Source of the DNA: a virus
Virus record (IMG/VR): IMGVR_UViG_3300042566_000706
Location: 26,963-90,962 of that record
Direction: 5' to 3' (one strand)
Length of the DNA stretch: 64,000 bases
Below the pieces are notes generated by a model. The model saw nothing but the letters and a program-made list of their open reading frames with translations, had not been told where the DNA came from and did not search any database. The position numbers and the translations under genes are program-made. The first letter of the stretch is position 1. Each line of letters begins with the position of its first letter. Positions 1-8,364 of this stretch are shown here, piece after piece.

Positions 1-4
1 TTCA

Positions 5-11
5 TATTTAT
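5..11 (+). promoter_or_regulatory. TATTTAT late-type motif before the DnaQ-like gene
   Basis: TATTTAT ends 4 nt before the ATG at 16. It is the same motif, in the same orientation relative to the gene, that precedes most minus-strand structural operons. No Shine-Dalgarno sequence is present. The role (late promoter or start-site element) is inferred. Confidence 0.5.
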
Positions 12-15
12 TATT

Positions 16-810
16 ATGATAAAAATCTTAGACGTGCTAAATGAGGAGATTGTTTCTCCGGGTGCTAATAAATTATTAAGGTGGTTTGCAGACCACGCTG
101 ATCACACATATGTGTTCTTCGACACCGAAACAACCGGCCGTGGACCCTCAAGTGGTGACCAATTAACCCAAATTGGAGCCATAGCGACATTCTTTAATAC
201 CGAAACCCTAAGGTTTGCTGAAATAGATAGATTTAATGTTAAAATTAAATTAAATCCAGAAATGTTAGCCAAGGTTAATGATGAACCTGATAGAGAATTG
301 CCAGATGACCCAGAAAGATTAAAAAAGATGTTTAGTTATTCTAAAAAAGCAATTTTAAAATATAACCATTACGATTTAGCAAACTCAGAATCATTTACTG
401 AAGAAAGAGAAGCACTAGAAGAATTTGATAACTATCTAGATTCTCATGGTGATGTTATTTTATTTATACATAATGCACCATTTGATTTGCCGTTTGTTGA
501 AATAAGTGAAGTGTTTAAAACAAAAAACCGTTTGGTCTTTGATACACTAGAATTCTTTAGATATAGATTTCACCCAATTTTAGCTGAATTATCAAAGACA
601 AGTGATAGACATAAAACATTGTACAATCAAATTCCAGGCGAAAATAAAAAATCAAGCGCACTCGCTGATTTAGTGAAAGGGTTTAACCCAGATCCAGATG
701 AGTATGCTAAGAAATTAGAAATGGCTCATGAAGCGTTAACTGATTGCGAGAACACTATTGACGTATTTCAAAAAGCATTACTCGCAATCTATCAACATCT
801 TAATACCTAA
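16..810 (+). CDS. DnaQ-like DEDDh 3'-5' exonuclease
   Basis: Probable 3'-to-5' DNA exonuclease of the DEDDh/DnaQ superfamily, comparable in role to T4 DexA or a stand-alone proofreading subunit. The three Exo motifs are visible: FFDTETTG with the acidic pair near residues 36-38, HNAPFD at about 152-157, and the HxxxxD signature with His238 and Asp243. At 264 aa it is a little longer than T4 DexA (about 227 aa). It is one of only three plus-strand genes in the window and meets the gp46-like gene tail to tail, with the stop codons overlapping by a few bases. The start is the only ATG close to the left end and is preceded by the TATTTAT motif. The family is clear; the exact substrate is not. Confidence 0.85.
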   Translation: MIKILDVLNEEIVSPGANKLLRWFADHADHTYVFFDTETTGRGPSSGDQLTQIGAIATFFNTETLRFAEIDRFNVKIKLNPEMLAKVNDEPDRELPDDPERLKKMFSYSKKAILKYNHYDLANSESFTEEREALEEFDNYLDSHGDVILFIHNAPFDLPFVEISEVFKTKNRLVFDTLEFFRYRFHPILAELSKTSDRHKTLYNQIPGENKKSSALADLVKGFNPDPDEYAKKLEMAHEALTDCENTIDVFQKALLAIYQHLNT

Positions 811-3146
811 TTCATTTTAGCCGTCACATAGTCGATTGATGATATGTTATCATCTTTCTTAACCATGATAATATTATCTGACCAGTTTCTAATTAATGGG
901 TTGTGTGATATTACAAAAATGTGTTCAAAGTAATTCTTAATCTTTTTAAAGAACTCACCAACCATTTCTAAATTTTCATCAGCTATCTTACCAAATACTT
1001 CGTCCATCACTACAATGTTTGGTTTAGGTAGAGATGACACTTTAGTTAATACACTTCTTAATGCTAATGACGATATTGTTCTTTCATAACCAGAGCCAGC
1101 ATTAAGTGGTTTAACCACTCTTGTTTCATTATCAATCATAATGAATTCAACTTCATTCTTGTCATTGATATTCAATTCTAGTGTGAAGTATGAACTATCT
1201 AAAAGCAATCTTGATAATTCTTGATTTAGAAGTGGTATCATATTTTTCAAGATAACTTTTGAAATACCATTCTTACCAAACACCATCAAGTAGGTTTTGA
1301 ACACTTGCAAATATTCTTCCTCGCCTTTAATTTTTTCAATCAACTTAATATTGTTTTCAATCTTTTCTTTAAGATTGCTAATATTATTTTTATGTCTTTC
1401 AATATTGTTTAAGGTTTGTTGAATATCCGCGTTTGCTGTTTCAATCTTAGTTCTTAAAGTAATGATTTCTGCCTCAATCTTTTGGTTATTTTCCAATTTA
1501 GATTTGTTGCTATCATAGCGGTCTAACTTTGATTGTTTAGAATCAATCTCAACTTGTTTTTGTTCAACCTCTAATTCGAATCTACTTTTACGAAGTTTAT
1601 TTCTTTCGTATTCGTCATATTCTTTTTTAATCGCAGCGTATAACTTTTCAGCGTCATTTGCTTCGGTGTATTGAGATTTTAGTTCCCCTTGTTTAGTTTT
1701 TAAATCCTCAATCTCTTTCTTGATTTTTTCAATCTCACTAGTGTGGTCAACCTCATCTAACGCTCTGTGACATGTTGGACATACACTACCTTTTTCTAAT
1801 TGATTAACTAAATTTTCATTACGAGTAATGGTTTCACTAACCAGTTTACCTTCAACAACGATTGAATTAACTTTATCTTTTAACTTATCGTGTTCTTCGT
1901 CTAAATAATACTGCGATGGCTCCACAACACTTACCGCATCGCCTTGGCTCTTACTAGATGATTGAAGACGCTTAAGGTCATCAATCTCTCTTTGCAATAA
2001 AGTTGGGTTAGTTCTTATAAGATCATCATCGATGTCGTTATTCTTTTGACCCAATATAAAATCTCGTCTATCTTCTAGATTTTTTAAGGCGTCTTTAAAA
2101 CCATCTAAAGCTACACCTAATTCACCAATCTGCGTATTAGAATTTTCAATTGAATCTTCAAACGTTTTAATCTGATCCTCTAAATCTGTTTTGTTGTTGG
2201 TGTTAGAAACTAATTTCTTACTCCATTCACTATACATTTCTTTAGCAATATCCTCTTTTTGTTTTAAGGATTCTAACCCAAGAAATTTAGTGATGATTTG
2301 TCCTCTAGCAGTTGGTTTACTTTCAATAAGTTCTTCTAAGTTATAACCAGTTGTTAAAATTGTAGATAAGAAATCTTCTTCAGTTCCAATAGCGGATGTA
2401 ATTAATATCTCTGTCTCTCTTCTTTGTTCACCAGATAAATTAATCAATTCACCTTCTGGTGATTTCTTAAAGAACTCCAAATCATTTTTAACCGTGTATT
2501 CACCTGACTTACTTTTTTTGCGAGTAATAGTTCTACTGATAAGATAATCATCACCATCAATTGTAACCTCACCTTTTACCTTAACTTCATCTGAATCGGA
2601 AAACTTGTTGAATATCTCTCCGTTAGTTTTTGTTTTGGTTGTTGAATTAAAGAACAAAAACATCAATAAATCAACAGTTGCGGTTGACTTACCACCAAAA
2701 TTTTTAGGTGTTGATTCAATTACTGTGATGCCGTCTAAATCTGTAAAATCAATTACATTCCCTTCACCATAGGATAGGAAGTTTGAGAATTCAACCTTTT
2801 TAATAAACCATTTATTATATCTAACCTTGTTCTGATTTAATTTATCGATTTCACCATTAACACGGTCATCTAAACGATTTATAAAATCCCATTTAATCGT
2901 TGACTGGTTCTCAGTTAAGAACTCCTTTACCAAGTTTTTTTGATATTGAGGGTCCAATATATTATCAGACGCCTCTAACGATTTCAACTTCGCATTGGAT
3001 GAGTTGTTGATTGTCTTTGTAACAATCTTAACATTCGTGCTATTGTATTTGTTTTGGAAATACGATTTAACACGTTTGATTCTTTCTTGGGTAAGATTCT
3101 CTGGAGTATCTTCCCACTCAACTTTAATAAAAGGGTTATTATACAT
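807..3146 (-). CDS. 46: gp46-like SMC/Rad50 (SbcC) recombination endonuclease subunit
   Basis: ATPase subunit of the gp46-gp47 (Rad50-Mre11/SbcCD) complex that resects DNA ends for recombination-dependent replication. Visible elements in order: an unusual N-terminal extension (about residues 1-112), the Rad50-type start with Walker A around 146-155 (GGKST), long coiled-coil arms, a zinc-hook CPTC near residue 457, a second coiled coil, the ABC signature region (GSGYERT), and Walker B VVMDEVFG near 714. At 779 aa it is clearly longer than T4 gp46 (about 560). The stop of the DHH-like gene upstream overlaps this start by 8 nt, suggesting coupling. The partner gp47-like gene lies three genes upstream at 4966-5784 rather than adjacent. 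Confidence 0.93.
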   Translation of the reverse strand: MYNNPFIKVEWEDTPENLTQERIKRVKSYFQNKYNSTNVKIVTKTINNSSNAKLKSLEASDNILDPQYQKNLVKEFLTENQSTIKWDFINRLDDRVNGEIDKLNQNKVRYNKWFIKKVEFSNFLSYGEGNVIDFTDLDGITVIESTPKNFGGKSTATVDLLMFLFFNSTTKTKTNGEIFNKFSDSDEVKVKGEVTIDGDDYLISRTITRKKSKSGEYTVKNDLEFFKKSPEGELINLSGEQRRETEILITSAIGTEEDFLSTILTTGYNLEELIESKPTARGQIITKFLGLESLKQKEDIAKEMYSEWSKKLVSNTNNKTDLEDQIKTFEDSIENSNTQIGELGVALDGFKDALKNLEDRRDFILGQKNNDIDDDLIRTNPTLLQREIDDLKRLQSSSKSQGDAVSVVEPSQYYLDEEHDKLKDKVNSIVVEGKLVSETITRNENLVNQLEKGSVCPTCHRALDEVDHTSEIEKIKKEIEDLKTKQGELKSQYTEANDAEKLYAAIKKEYDEYERNKLRKSRFELEVEQKQVEIDSKQSKLDRYDSNKSKLENNQKIEAEIITLRTKIETANADIQQTLNNIERHKNNISNLKEKIENNIKLIEKIKGEEEYLQVFKTYLMVFGKNGISKVILKNMIPLLNQELSRLLLDSSYFTLELNINDKNEVEFIMIDNETRVVKPLNAGSGYERTISSLALRSVLTKVSSLPKPNIVVMDEVFGKIADENLEMVGEFFKKIKNYFEHIFVISHNPLIRNWSDNIIMVKKDDNISSIDYVTAKMN

Positions 3147-4092
3147 TTTGTGTTTCCTTTGGAATATAGGTTAAAGAAATGATATTTTGTCCTGTGTAAT
3201 TAATTGTCATCACATTTTCATATAATGATGCCGGGTTTTGCGTAATATCTTCTGGTAATTCATTACCACTGTAACCACCATATTTGTGACTATTAAGTTT
3301 AATATTCTTATCCATGTTTATTTTAGTAAAATCCATACCTAAGTTTTGGAATGGTAAAGATAAGTGATTTAATTTCTCTTTTACCAAAGATAAACGAGTT
3401 TCTTCGTCAATATTTTTACTGTTTAAACGTTTATTAAAGAATTCATAACCACCAAACATCTTTTTTGCTTCGTTTAATAAGCGTTCTGTGTCTTTTGAGA
3501 AACTAAATTTTTTAAATAATACCTTTAAAAATTTATCTTGAAATAAATCGTTTTTAAATAATTTATCTGCCCAGTTCTTAAAGTTTGTGGGGTATTTGTT
3601 TACCGTATTATATACCGCATCTGAAATATACAGAAGTTGTAATAACTCTTTTGATTCAAATAACTCAGGAAGATTTAATTCTTCTGAATATAATTCAATT
3701 AGATAATGTGCGGTACCAAACGGGTACTTACCAGTATATTCTTTTACGGTTACACCAAACTGATAGTTAGGGTTTAAACAATTAACCAATCTGTCTTTAA
3801 TTTCCTCGTAAACTTTAGGGCTTGTAATGTTATTATGATTACCAACAGATAATACATCTGGTAAGAACATTTCAACGTCAACAAAAACATAATCACTTAG
3901 CTTGTCGTTTTCATCAATACCATAAATGTTGTTATATAAATCCGATACGCCAACAACATCTAATCCTGTTAATCTACTAATAATAAACGCGGAATATAAT
4001 CCGTCAGGGTCTAACTGTGCTATAATACCTTTTTTGGTTTTAGCGGTTTCCAACCATTTAATTTTTTTTACTTCAAATTCACTTGATGTCAT
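3139..4092 (-). CDS. Unknown protein with DHH-phosphoesterase-like N terminus
   Basis: A 317-aa protein wedged in the recombination operon. The N-terminal third (IIAQLDPDGLYSAF, then a hydrophobic strand YVFVDVEM, then VGNHN) looks like the order of motifs in DHH/RecJ phosphoesterases (DxDGxxSA, then D, then DHH), but the catalytic DHH appears as GNHN. If the resemblance is real the site is degenerate. The C-terminal half is Lys/Asn-rich with no motif I recognise. It overlaps gp46 by 8 nt and follows the small membrane protein gene by about 20 nt, so co-expression with the gp46/gp47 resection machinery is likely. A role in DNA end processing is only an inference from context. Confidence 0.55.
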   Translation of the reverse strand: MTSSEFEVKKIKWLETAKTKKGIIAQLDPDGLYSAFIISRLTGLDVVGVSDLYNNIYGIDENDKLSDYVFVDVEMFLPDVLSVGNHNNITSPKVYEEIKDRLVNCLNPNYQFGVTVKEYTGKYPFGTAHYLIELYSEELNLPELFESKELLQLLYISDAVYNTVNKYPTNFKNWADKLFKNDLFQDKFLKVLFKKFSFSKDTERLLNEAKKMFGGYEFFNKRLNSKNIDEETRLSLVKEKLNHLSLPFQNLGMDFTKINMDKNIKLNSHKYGGYSGNELPEDITQNPASLYENVMTINYTGQNIISLTYIPKETQNV

Positions 4093-4112
4093 TTTTTGTT
4101 ATTTTATTTATA

Positions 4113-4430
4113 TTATTTTATTCTACTTTCTTCAAAAAATTCAACTATTCCGTTTATAGCCCAGACGATGCCGGCCGTATACATACCATCAAAAAATATT
4201 GCTGGAATCCAATTAATGTCAAATATTTTAGTTGACAGCCCGCCCAAAACTAATGATAAGAAAAATCCGCACCAAGTTGATGTACAAAGCATACAACCAA
4301 CAAGATCTCCAAAAAATTTTGAGTGTCTCTTAATGAACTCCCTAGGTTTATCGAATATTGATCCGTAAACAATTATTGTTGTCATACCGTAAGCCATAAA
4401 AGCCCAGAAAAATAATAATGTCATATTCAT
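4113..4430 (-). CDS. Small phage membrane protein (DUF1360-like)
   Basis: 105-aa integral membrane protein with three or four hydrophobic segments: residues about 3-24, about 42-62, and about 73-95. A Cys-containing motif (GCMLCTSTWCGFF) sits at the start of the second segment, a pattern reminiscent of small DUF1360-type membrane proteins found in phages and Firmicutes. No signal peptide cleavage site is obvious. It lies between the coiled-coil protein gene and the DHH-like gene, inside a DNA-metabolism operon, so it may belong to host takeover rather than to recombination. Function unknown. Confidence 0.7.
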   Translation of the reverse strand: MNMTLLFFWAFMAYGMTTIIVYGSIFDKPREFIKRHSKFFGDLVGCMLCTSTWCGFFLSLVLGGLSTKIFDINWIPAIFFDGMYTAGIVWAINGIVEFFEESRIK

Positions 4431-4487
4431 ATGTTTTTACTAATATACTTTATTTACCACATAATAAAAAATAACCGTTGCCCGATT

Positions 4488-5009
4488 TTATTCGCCATAC
4501 AAGTCATTTAAGTCGCTGTTTTTAAGGTACTTGGCTTTACCCATCTTATCCAACGCTGTGGTTATTTTATTTAAATCATTTGTAAGTTTTTGATTTTCCT
4601 CTGTTAATTTTTGAATTGTTTTATCCTTTTCAACATCTGGGATTATTTTATCTACAAAGACCTCTTTAATAACTTCTTTAGTTACAATTTGAGTTTCCCC
4701 TTTCGTTTTAACTGGAACTTCTTTTATAATTTCCACAATTTTCTCAACAGGTATTTCTTTGATGACTTCTACTAATTTCACCACCTCTACAATCTTTTCA
4801 ACAATTACTTCTTTGATAACTTCCTTCTCCACAATTTTCTCTTTACCCTGTACCCCATTAGGGGTTTCACCGTACTTTATGATTGAGAAACCTTGATTAA
4901 ATATTCTTTTAGCAAATGATTGTTGATCCTCTATATTGTTGAGTTTGCAGTATTGTATAAAATCATCATCCAAGATTAACGAGATGCTCTTTTTGCTCTT
5001 CGATATCAT
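4488..5009 (-). CDS. RHH-like N terminus plus heptad/EVIKEV coiled-coil protein
   Basis: 173-aa protein of unknown function with three visible parts. Residues 6-47 read like a ribbon-helix-helix or small DNA-binding fold (a short strand KSISLIL, then two helices ending in a conserved-looking KYGETP). Residues about 58-125 are repetitive, alternating Val/Ile with Glu/Lys (VEKEVIKEVIVEKIVEV and variants), predicting an extended coiled coil or beta-rod. The tail (about 130-155) is a second coiled coil. Its 5' end overlaps the gp47-like gene by 44 nt in a different frame, so the two are translationally coupled. A DNA-bound oligomer assisting gp46/gp47 is possible but unproven. Confidence 0.7.
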   Translation of the reverse strand: MISKSKKSISLILDDDFIQYCKLNNIEDQQSFAKRIFNQGFSIIKYGETPNGVQGKEKIVEKEVIKEVIVEKIVEVVKLVEVIKEIPVEKIVEIIKEVPVKTKGETQIVTKEVIKEVFVDKIIPDVEKDKTIQKLTEENQKLTNDLNKITTALDKMGKAKYLKNSDLNDLYGE

Positions 5010-5784
5010 TTATGTCTGTGATTTTAAAATGTAAAAATGGTTGTTCAACTTGTAAGTTTTTAAACTCATATGTGTTTGTATTAACATCATAGACGCCATA
5101 ACCATGATGATTAACTGTCTCACCGAAATTCTGTTGTATTAAAGAACCAATCATTACACCTTTACCACCGCTAGGCAATGTAAAGGTTTGTCTTTTGTGA
5201 ATGTCGCCACATAGTAATAAATCTAAATCTCTAAAATTTAATTGGTCATATGCATCTTCAAACTCAAAACCTAAATCAGTTGATAATCCTTGAATTGGTC
5301 CGTGAAATAATCCGATGTGTAGTTTACCTTCTTCTTTTTCAAATTCAGGTCGTTGATTATGCTGATATAATGAATACACAACCCAATTAACATTATCATC
5401 TTTATAAACACCCATGTCTCTATAATAAACAATATTTTTATTGTTTAACAATTCTATAATAGGTGTTATACTGTCTAAACGCTCGTGGTTATTCTCTAAG
5501 AAGTCGTGATTTCCAGGGATGATAACAACCATACCATAACTTGATAGTTGATTTAAGAACCAACTAGTTAATAGTAATTGTTCGTTGGATATATTAATCT
5601 TTTGATGTGCTATGTCACCAGCAATTACAATGCGAATTTCTTCCCATCGAATACCTTCTGAAGTCCATTGTGCTGCATGTTCACGTACTTCTTCAATTAA
5701 CTTATCAAACTGTGTTTTATACAACTCGTGCATTTGATATGTACGGATGTGTAAATCTGCGATATGAATTATTTTTTTTATCAT
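4966..5784 (-). CDS. 47: gp47-like Mre11/SbcD metallophosphoesterase nuclease
   Basis: Nuclease subunit of the gp46-gp47 complex. All calcineurin-like phosphoesterase motifs are present: ADLHIR at about residues 9-14, AGDIAH near 55-60, PGNHDF near 92-97, FHGPIQG near 165, and CGDIHKRQ near 198. At 272 aa it is shorter than T4 gp47 (about 339) and has little beyond the catalytic domain, so the capping domain is reduced. It overlaps the nuclease gene upstream by 4 nt and the coiled-coil gene downstream by 44 nt. Gene order (nuclease, gp47, coiled coil, membrane protein, DHH-like, gp46) differs from T4, where 47 and 46 are nearly adjacent. Confidence 0.93.
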   Translation of the reverse strand: MIKKIIHIADLHIRTYQMHELYKTQFDKLIEEVREHAAQWTSEGIRWEEIRIVIAGDIAHQKINISNEQLLLTSWFLNQLSSYGMVVIIPGNHDFLENNHERLDSITPIIELLNNKNIVYYRDMGVYKDDNVNWVVYSLYQHNQRPEFEKEEGKLHIGLFHGPIQGLSTDLGFEFEDAYDQLNFRDLDLLLCGDIHKRQTFTLPSGGKGVMIGSLIQQNFGETVNHHGYGVYDVNTNTYEFKNLQVEQPFLHFKITDINDIEEQKEHLVNLG

Positions 5785-6638
5785 TTTCTTGTGTATTTGC
5801 TTAAATCCATTCTTAAAATTGTTGAACTAATAACAGGCGGTACCTTATATTCAACATATGTTCCGTCGTCTTTTAATAATACAATTACACCGCCTAGTAA
5901 TTTTAAATCGGCATATTTTGTTCCACTTAACATTTTTAACAATAAACGAACATAAAGAGGTAGTTGTAAAAAATAATGACCTAATGCATTATCATGATAA
6001 TCATTAAATGGTGGATACAATTTACCAGTATAATGATGAACCTCGAAGTTTTTTGGTTGATTTGTTTTCCAATCAGTAATTACGATTCCGTAATTGGTGT
6101 TATCCTTATTCATCATTAACCAAACCTTATCTGGTTGTCCCGTATAGCCCAGCTCATTATCACCTAAAATAATTTCAGTATCTAATAGAACTGCTCCACG
6201 TTCAGCCATTAAATCTAAAAATGAATTACCAGCTTTAATCATGTTGTCGCCTTTAATAATTTGACTTTCATCACAATTGAAAATTGGTTCTCTAACCTCT
6301 TTATAACCACCATAACGTTGGATTGTCTCCGACTCTAAAACATAGTGAACACGACTACCCATATTTGTTGAGTAGTCCCCAGCCGCTCGCCATTCACCCA
6401 ATAATTGTTGTTGTTTCGTCCTGTCACCTTTAGACATTTCTAATGCTTTGGCCGGTGCGTCAAATGCTTTGTGAAATCTTTTAATTACTCTAGAAACAGA
6501 TGGGAAGTCATCTCTGACAATACCATCAAGATCCTTCATATAATAAATGTGTTTGTCCTCAACAAAGGTGAGTTCTAATTCATTTCTTCTTTTAGTCAAT
6601 AATTCATTTATCTCTAACGAGATTTCTTTTAAATCCAT
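5781..6638 (-). CDS. RecB/Cas4-type PD-(D/E)XK exonuclease
   Basis: Likely single-strand or end-processing nuclease. The PD-(D/E)XK core is visible: GSRVHYVLE at about residues 94-102 (the RecB-family H motif), GQPDKVW with Asp170, ITDWKT with Asp189 and Lys191, and the QxxxY motif at 225-229 (QLPLY) typical of RecB/Cas4-like enzymes. No Cys cluster for a Cas4 iron-sulfur site is evident. It sits between primase and gp47 with a 4-nt overlap to gp47, so it is probably part of the recombination/replication module; a counterpart of lambda-Exo-like or AddB-like trimming is plausible. The fold is fairly secure; the specific reaction is inferred. Confidence 0.8.
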   Translation of the reverse strand: MDLKEISLEINELLTKRRNELELTFVEDKHIYYMKDLDGIVRDDFPSVSRVIKRFHKAFDAPAKALEMSKGDRTKQQQLLGEWRAAGDYSTNMGSRVHYVLESETIQRYGGYKEVREPIFNCDESQIIKGDNMIKAGNSFLDLMAERGAVLLDTEIILGDNELGYTGQPDKVWLMMNKDNTNYGIVITDWKTNQPKNFEVHHYTGKLYPPFNDYHDNALGHYFLQLPLYVRLLLKMLSGTKYADLKLLGGVIVLLKDDGTYVEYKVPPVISSTILRMDLSKYTRK

Positions 6639-6639
6639 G

Positions 6640-7578
6640 TTACTTTAATTGAAAGGGTTTATAATTTTCTAATTTTCCTTGTAAGTCAGCGATATCTTTA
6701 TCAATATCTAGTTTTACTATCCAAACTTTACCAAATAATCTACCGCCATTTAATTTATGATATACTCTTTGTGCATCTTCCCACGCATCCCCATCTAATA
6801 ATATCGTAATCCCGGTTGCGTTATCATATATCTTATTGAAAACAAACTCACTAACAAATTTACCAAGTAATGGTATTGAGTTTGGTACGAATATACTGTC
6901 AAATGCACCTTCAACAATATAAATTGGTTTAGTCCAATCAAGCAAATGTTCATTAAAAATCAAATCCTCTTTTCTGACATCTGGATTTTTATATTTTAAT
7001 TTAGTGTTTGGGGCATATGATCTGGCAATGAAATAGTTTAACATTAAATCATGCCCATATGATGGAATTATGATTCTACTAGCGTATAAACCAGTGTATG
7101 CAAATCCTATTCGATATTTTTCAATCATTTCGTCAGTAATATTTCTACTACGTAAATAATTCATCGCCTGTTTATAGTAATGAGTTAATTTTAAACCCAT
7201 ACTAGCGTCTTTTAATGGAATGTACTCGTTTGGTAACCTCGCAACCTTAGTTACTTTTCTTAATTCACCAATATCATCTGGTCTCAATAACTCATAACGT
7301 TTTGTATGTTTAGGTCGACCATATTTTTTGATTAACTTATATAGCCCACCGTGAGTATCGTGTGTTTCACTACACGCCCAGCACTTATAAACCCCAAAAC
7401 GATAGTTAATTTCTAAATTACCCTTACCATCCCCTTCATCTAACCCCTTTAACTCATACGAGCAGACAGGGCAGTCAAAAGATATTTGACACCTATAGTC
7501 ATTGTGCATATGTGGTTCTCCCAATATGTCCTCTAAAAGGTCAACAATAGCTGAATAGTCGATTTCGGTTTCCGGCAT
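6640..7578 (-). CDS. 61: DnaG/gp61-type DNA primase
   Basis: Synthesises RNA primers with the gp41-type helicase. An N-terminal zinc-binding domain has CPVC at residues 36-39 and CWAC at 66-69 (numbered from this start), followed by a TOPRIM catalytic core with VEGAFD near 221 and LLDGDAWEDA near 261. Length (312 aa) fits T4 gp61 (342 aa). I chose the ATG at 7578 although the frame is open to an ATG at 7629: the upstream 17 codons run through a T-tract and the arm of an intrinsic terminator (7604-7638) and encode an unlikely peptide. The start (MPETEID...) is therefore just downstream of that terminator. The gene ends 1 nt before the RecB-like gene begins. Confidence 0.88.
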   Translation of the reverse strand: MPETEIDYSAIVDLLEDILGEPHMHNDYRCQISFDCPVCSYELKGLDEGDGKGNLEINYRFGVYKCWACSETHDTHGGLYKLIKKYGRPKHTKRYELLRPDDIGELRKVTKVARLPNEYIPLKDASMGLKLTHYYKQAMNYLRSRNITDEMIEKYRIGFAYTGLYASRIIIPSYGHDLMLNYFIARSYAPNTKLKYKNPDVRKEDLIFNEHLLDWTKPIYIVEGAFDSIFVPNSIPLLGKFVSEFVFNKIYDNATGITILLDGDAWEDAQRVYHKLNGGRLFGKVWIVKLDIDKDIADLQGKLENYKPFQLK

Positions 7579-7603
7579 ATGCCTAATATATGTAAAATAT
7601 GTG

Positions 7604-7638
7604 AGAAAAAAAAATCCCCTGGACACCACCCCAGGGGA
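7604..7638 (-). terminator. Intrinsic terminator after the RuvC-like gene
   Basis: Perfect 8-bp stem TCCCCTGG (7615-7622) / CCAGGGGA (7631-7638) with an 8-nt loop. On the minus strand it is followed by a run of nine T (the A-run just left of the stem). It ends the resolvase transcript and separates it from primase. The long-frame ATG of the primase ORF lies inside it. Confidence 0.9.
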
Positions 7639-7730
7639 ACACCAACCAGATGTACATTTCTGTGCACCCGATTTGCTGTATTGTATACTAATATACGCTA
7701 TTAATAATTAATAACAAAATACTAGTTGCC

Positions 7731-8333
7731 TTATTCTTTTAACATGTTAATATAGCCGATTACCGCTGTTGCAGCATCACTCATATCATAGTTTTCTTTT
7801 CTTAATGAACCGGTTTTACCATATAACCAAGTAACTTCTGGGCAAACAGCGTTTACGTGTTCCCAAACCACATGTTTCTTATCAATATCTTTAGGATAAC
7901 CGCCAAATAGAACATTTCTACCTTTATCATTTGGACCAACTAAATCTGGGAACGCAAATTTTCTTGCATTATATGTGGAAATAAATGTCGGAACAATACC
8001 CAAAATATCGTATACTATCTTGCAAATCATTGTGTTATATCTTAATAATGTACCTACTGTGTAGATATTATTAGAATTTAATAATGGTTCTTCAATGATA
8101 ACTTTAACAATACCCATATCACGATAACCCTCAAGTTGTTTCTTGAAAGCATCCGCTTTTTTCATTAATTCCTCTAATTTGTCTTCTGGTAGGGGTTTAA
8201 CCTTTGGTGAGAAATGTGTTAACTCTAACAACTTCTTACCGGCTAAATCGAATAGTGCCCAACCAATAGTTTTGGTTGAGATATCTAATCCTAAAATTTT
8301 AGATTTGTTTTTGAATTTTGTTTCCATAAACAA
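7731..8333 (-). CDS. RuvC-like Holliday junction resolvase
   Basis: Probable structure-specific nuclease with a RNase H-like (RuvC) fold. Visible acidic motifs: LGLDIS with Asp17 followed by the TIGWAL strand, VIIEEPL with Glu81/82, and DMSDAATA with Asp183/Asp186. This order is what RuvC and related phage resolvases show. T4 uses an unrelated endonuclease VII (gp49), so this phage appears to have a different resolvase. Length 200 aa. A second ATG at codon 3 (METKF...) is an equally good start. It is first in transcription order of the left recombination block but is cut off from primase by the terminator at 7604-7638. A region of about 90 nt between gene end and terminator shows only a weak GTATA/TATAC dyad. 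Confidence 0.75.
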   Translation of the reverse strand: MFMETKFKNKSKILGLDISTKTIGWALFDLAGKKLLELTHFSPKVKPLPEDKLEELMKKADAFKKQLEGYRDMGIVKVIIEEPLLNSNNIYTVGTLLRYNTMICKIVYDILGIVPTFISTYNARKFAFPDLVGPNDKGRNVLFGGYPKDIDKKHVVWEHVNAVCPEVTWLYGKTGSLRKENYDMSDAATAVIGYINMLKE

Positions 8334-8364
8334 GAATAACTATAGATATTAAAAATGTAAATGG

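Noticed and set aside
4105-4112. Canonical T4-orientation TATAAATA on the minus strand before the DHH-like gene
   Set aside because: A single isolated case in an A/T-rich leader of a DNA-metabolism gene; no consistent class in this orientation is seen in the window.
7579-7629. N-terminal extension of the primase ORF
   Set aside because: Runs through a perfect terminator hairpin and T-tract; encodes an unlikely hydrophobic leader.
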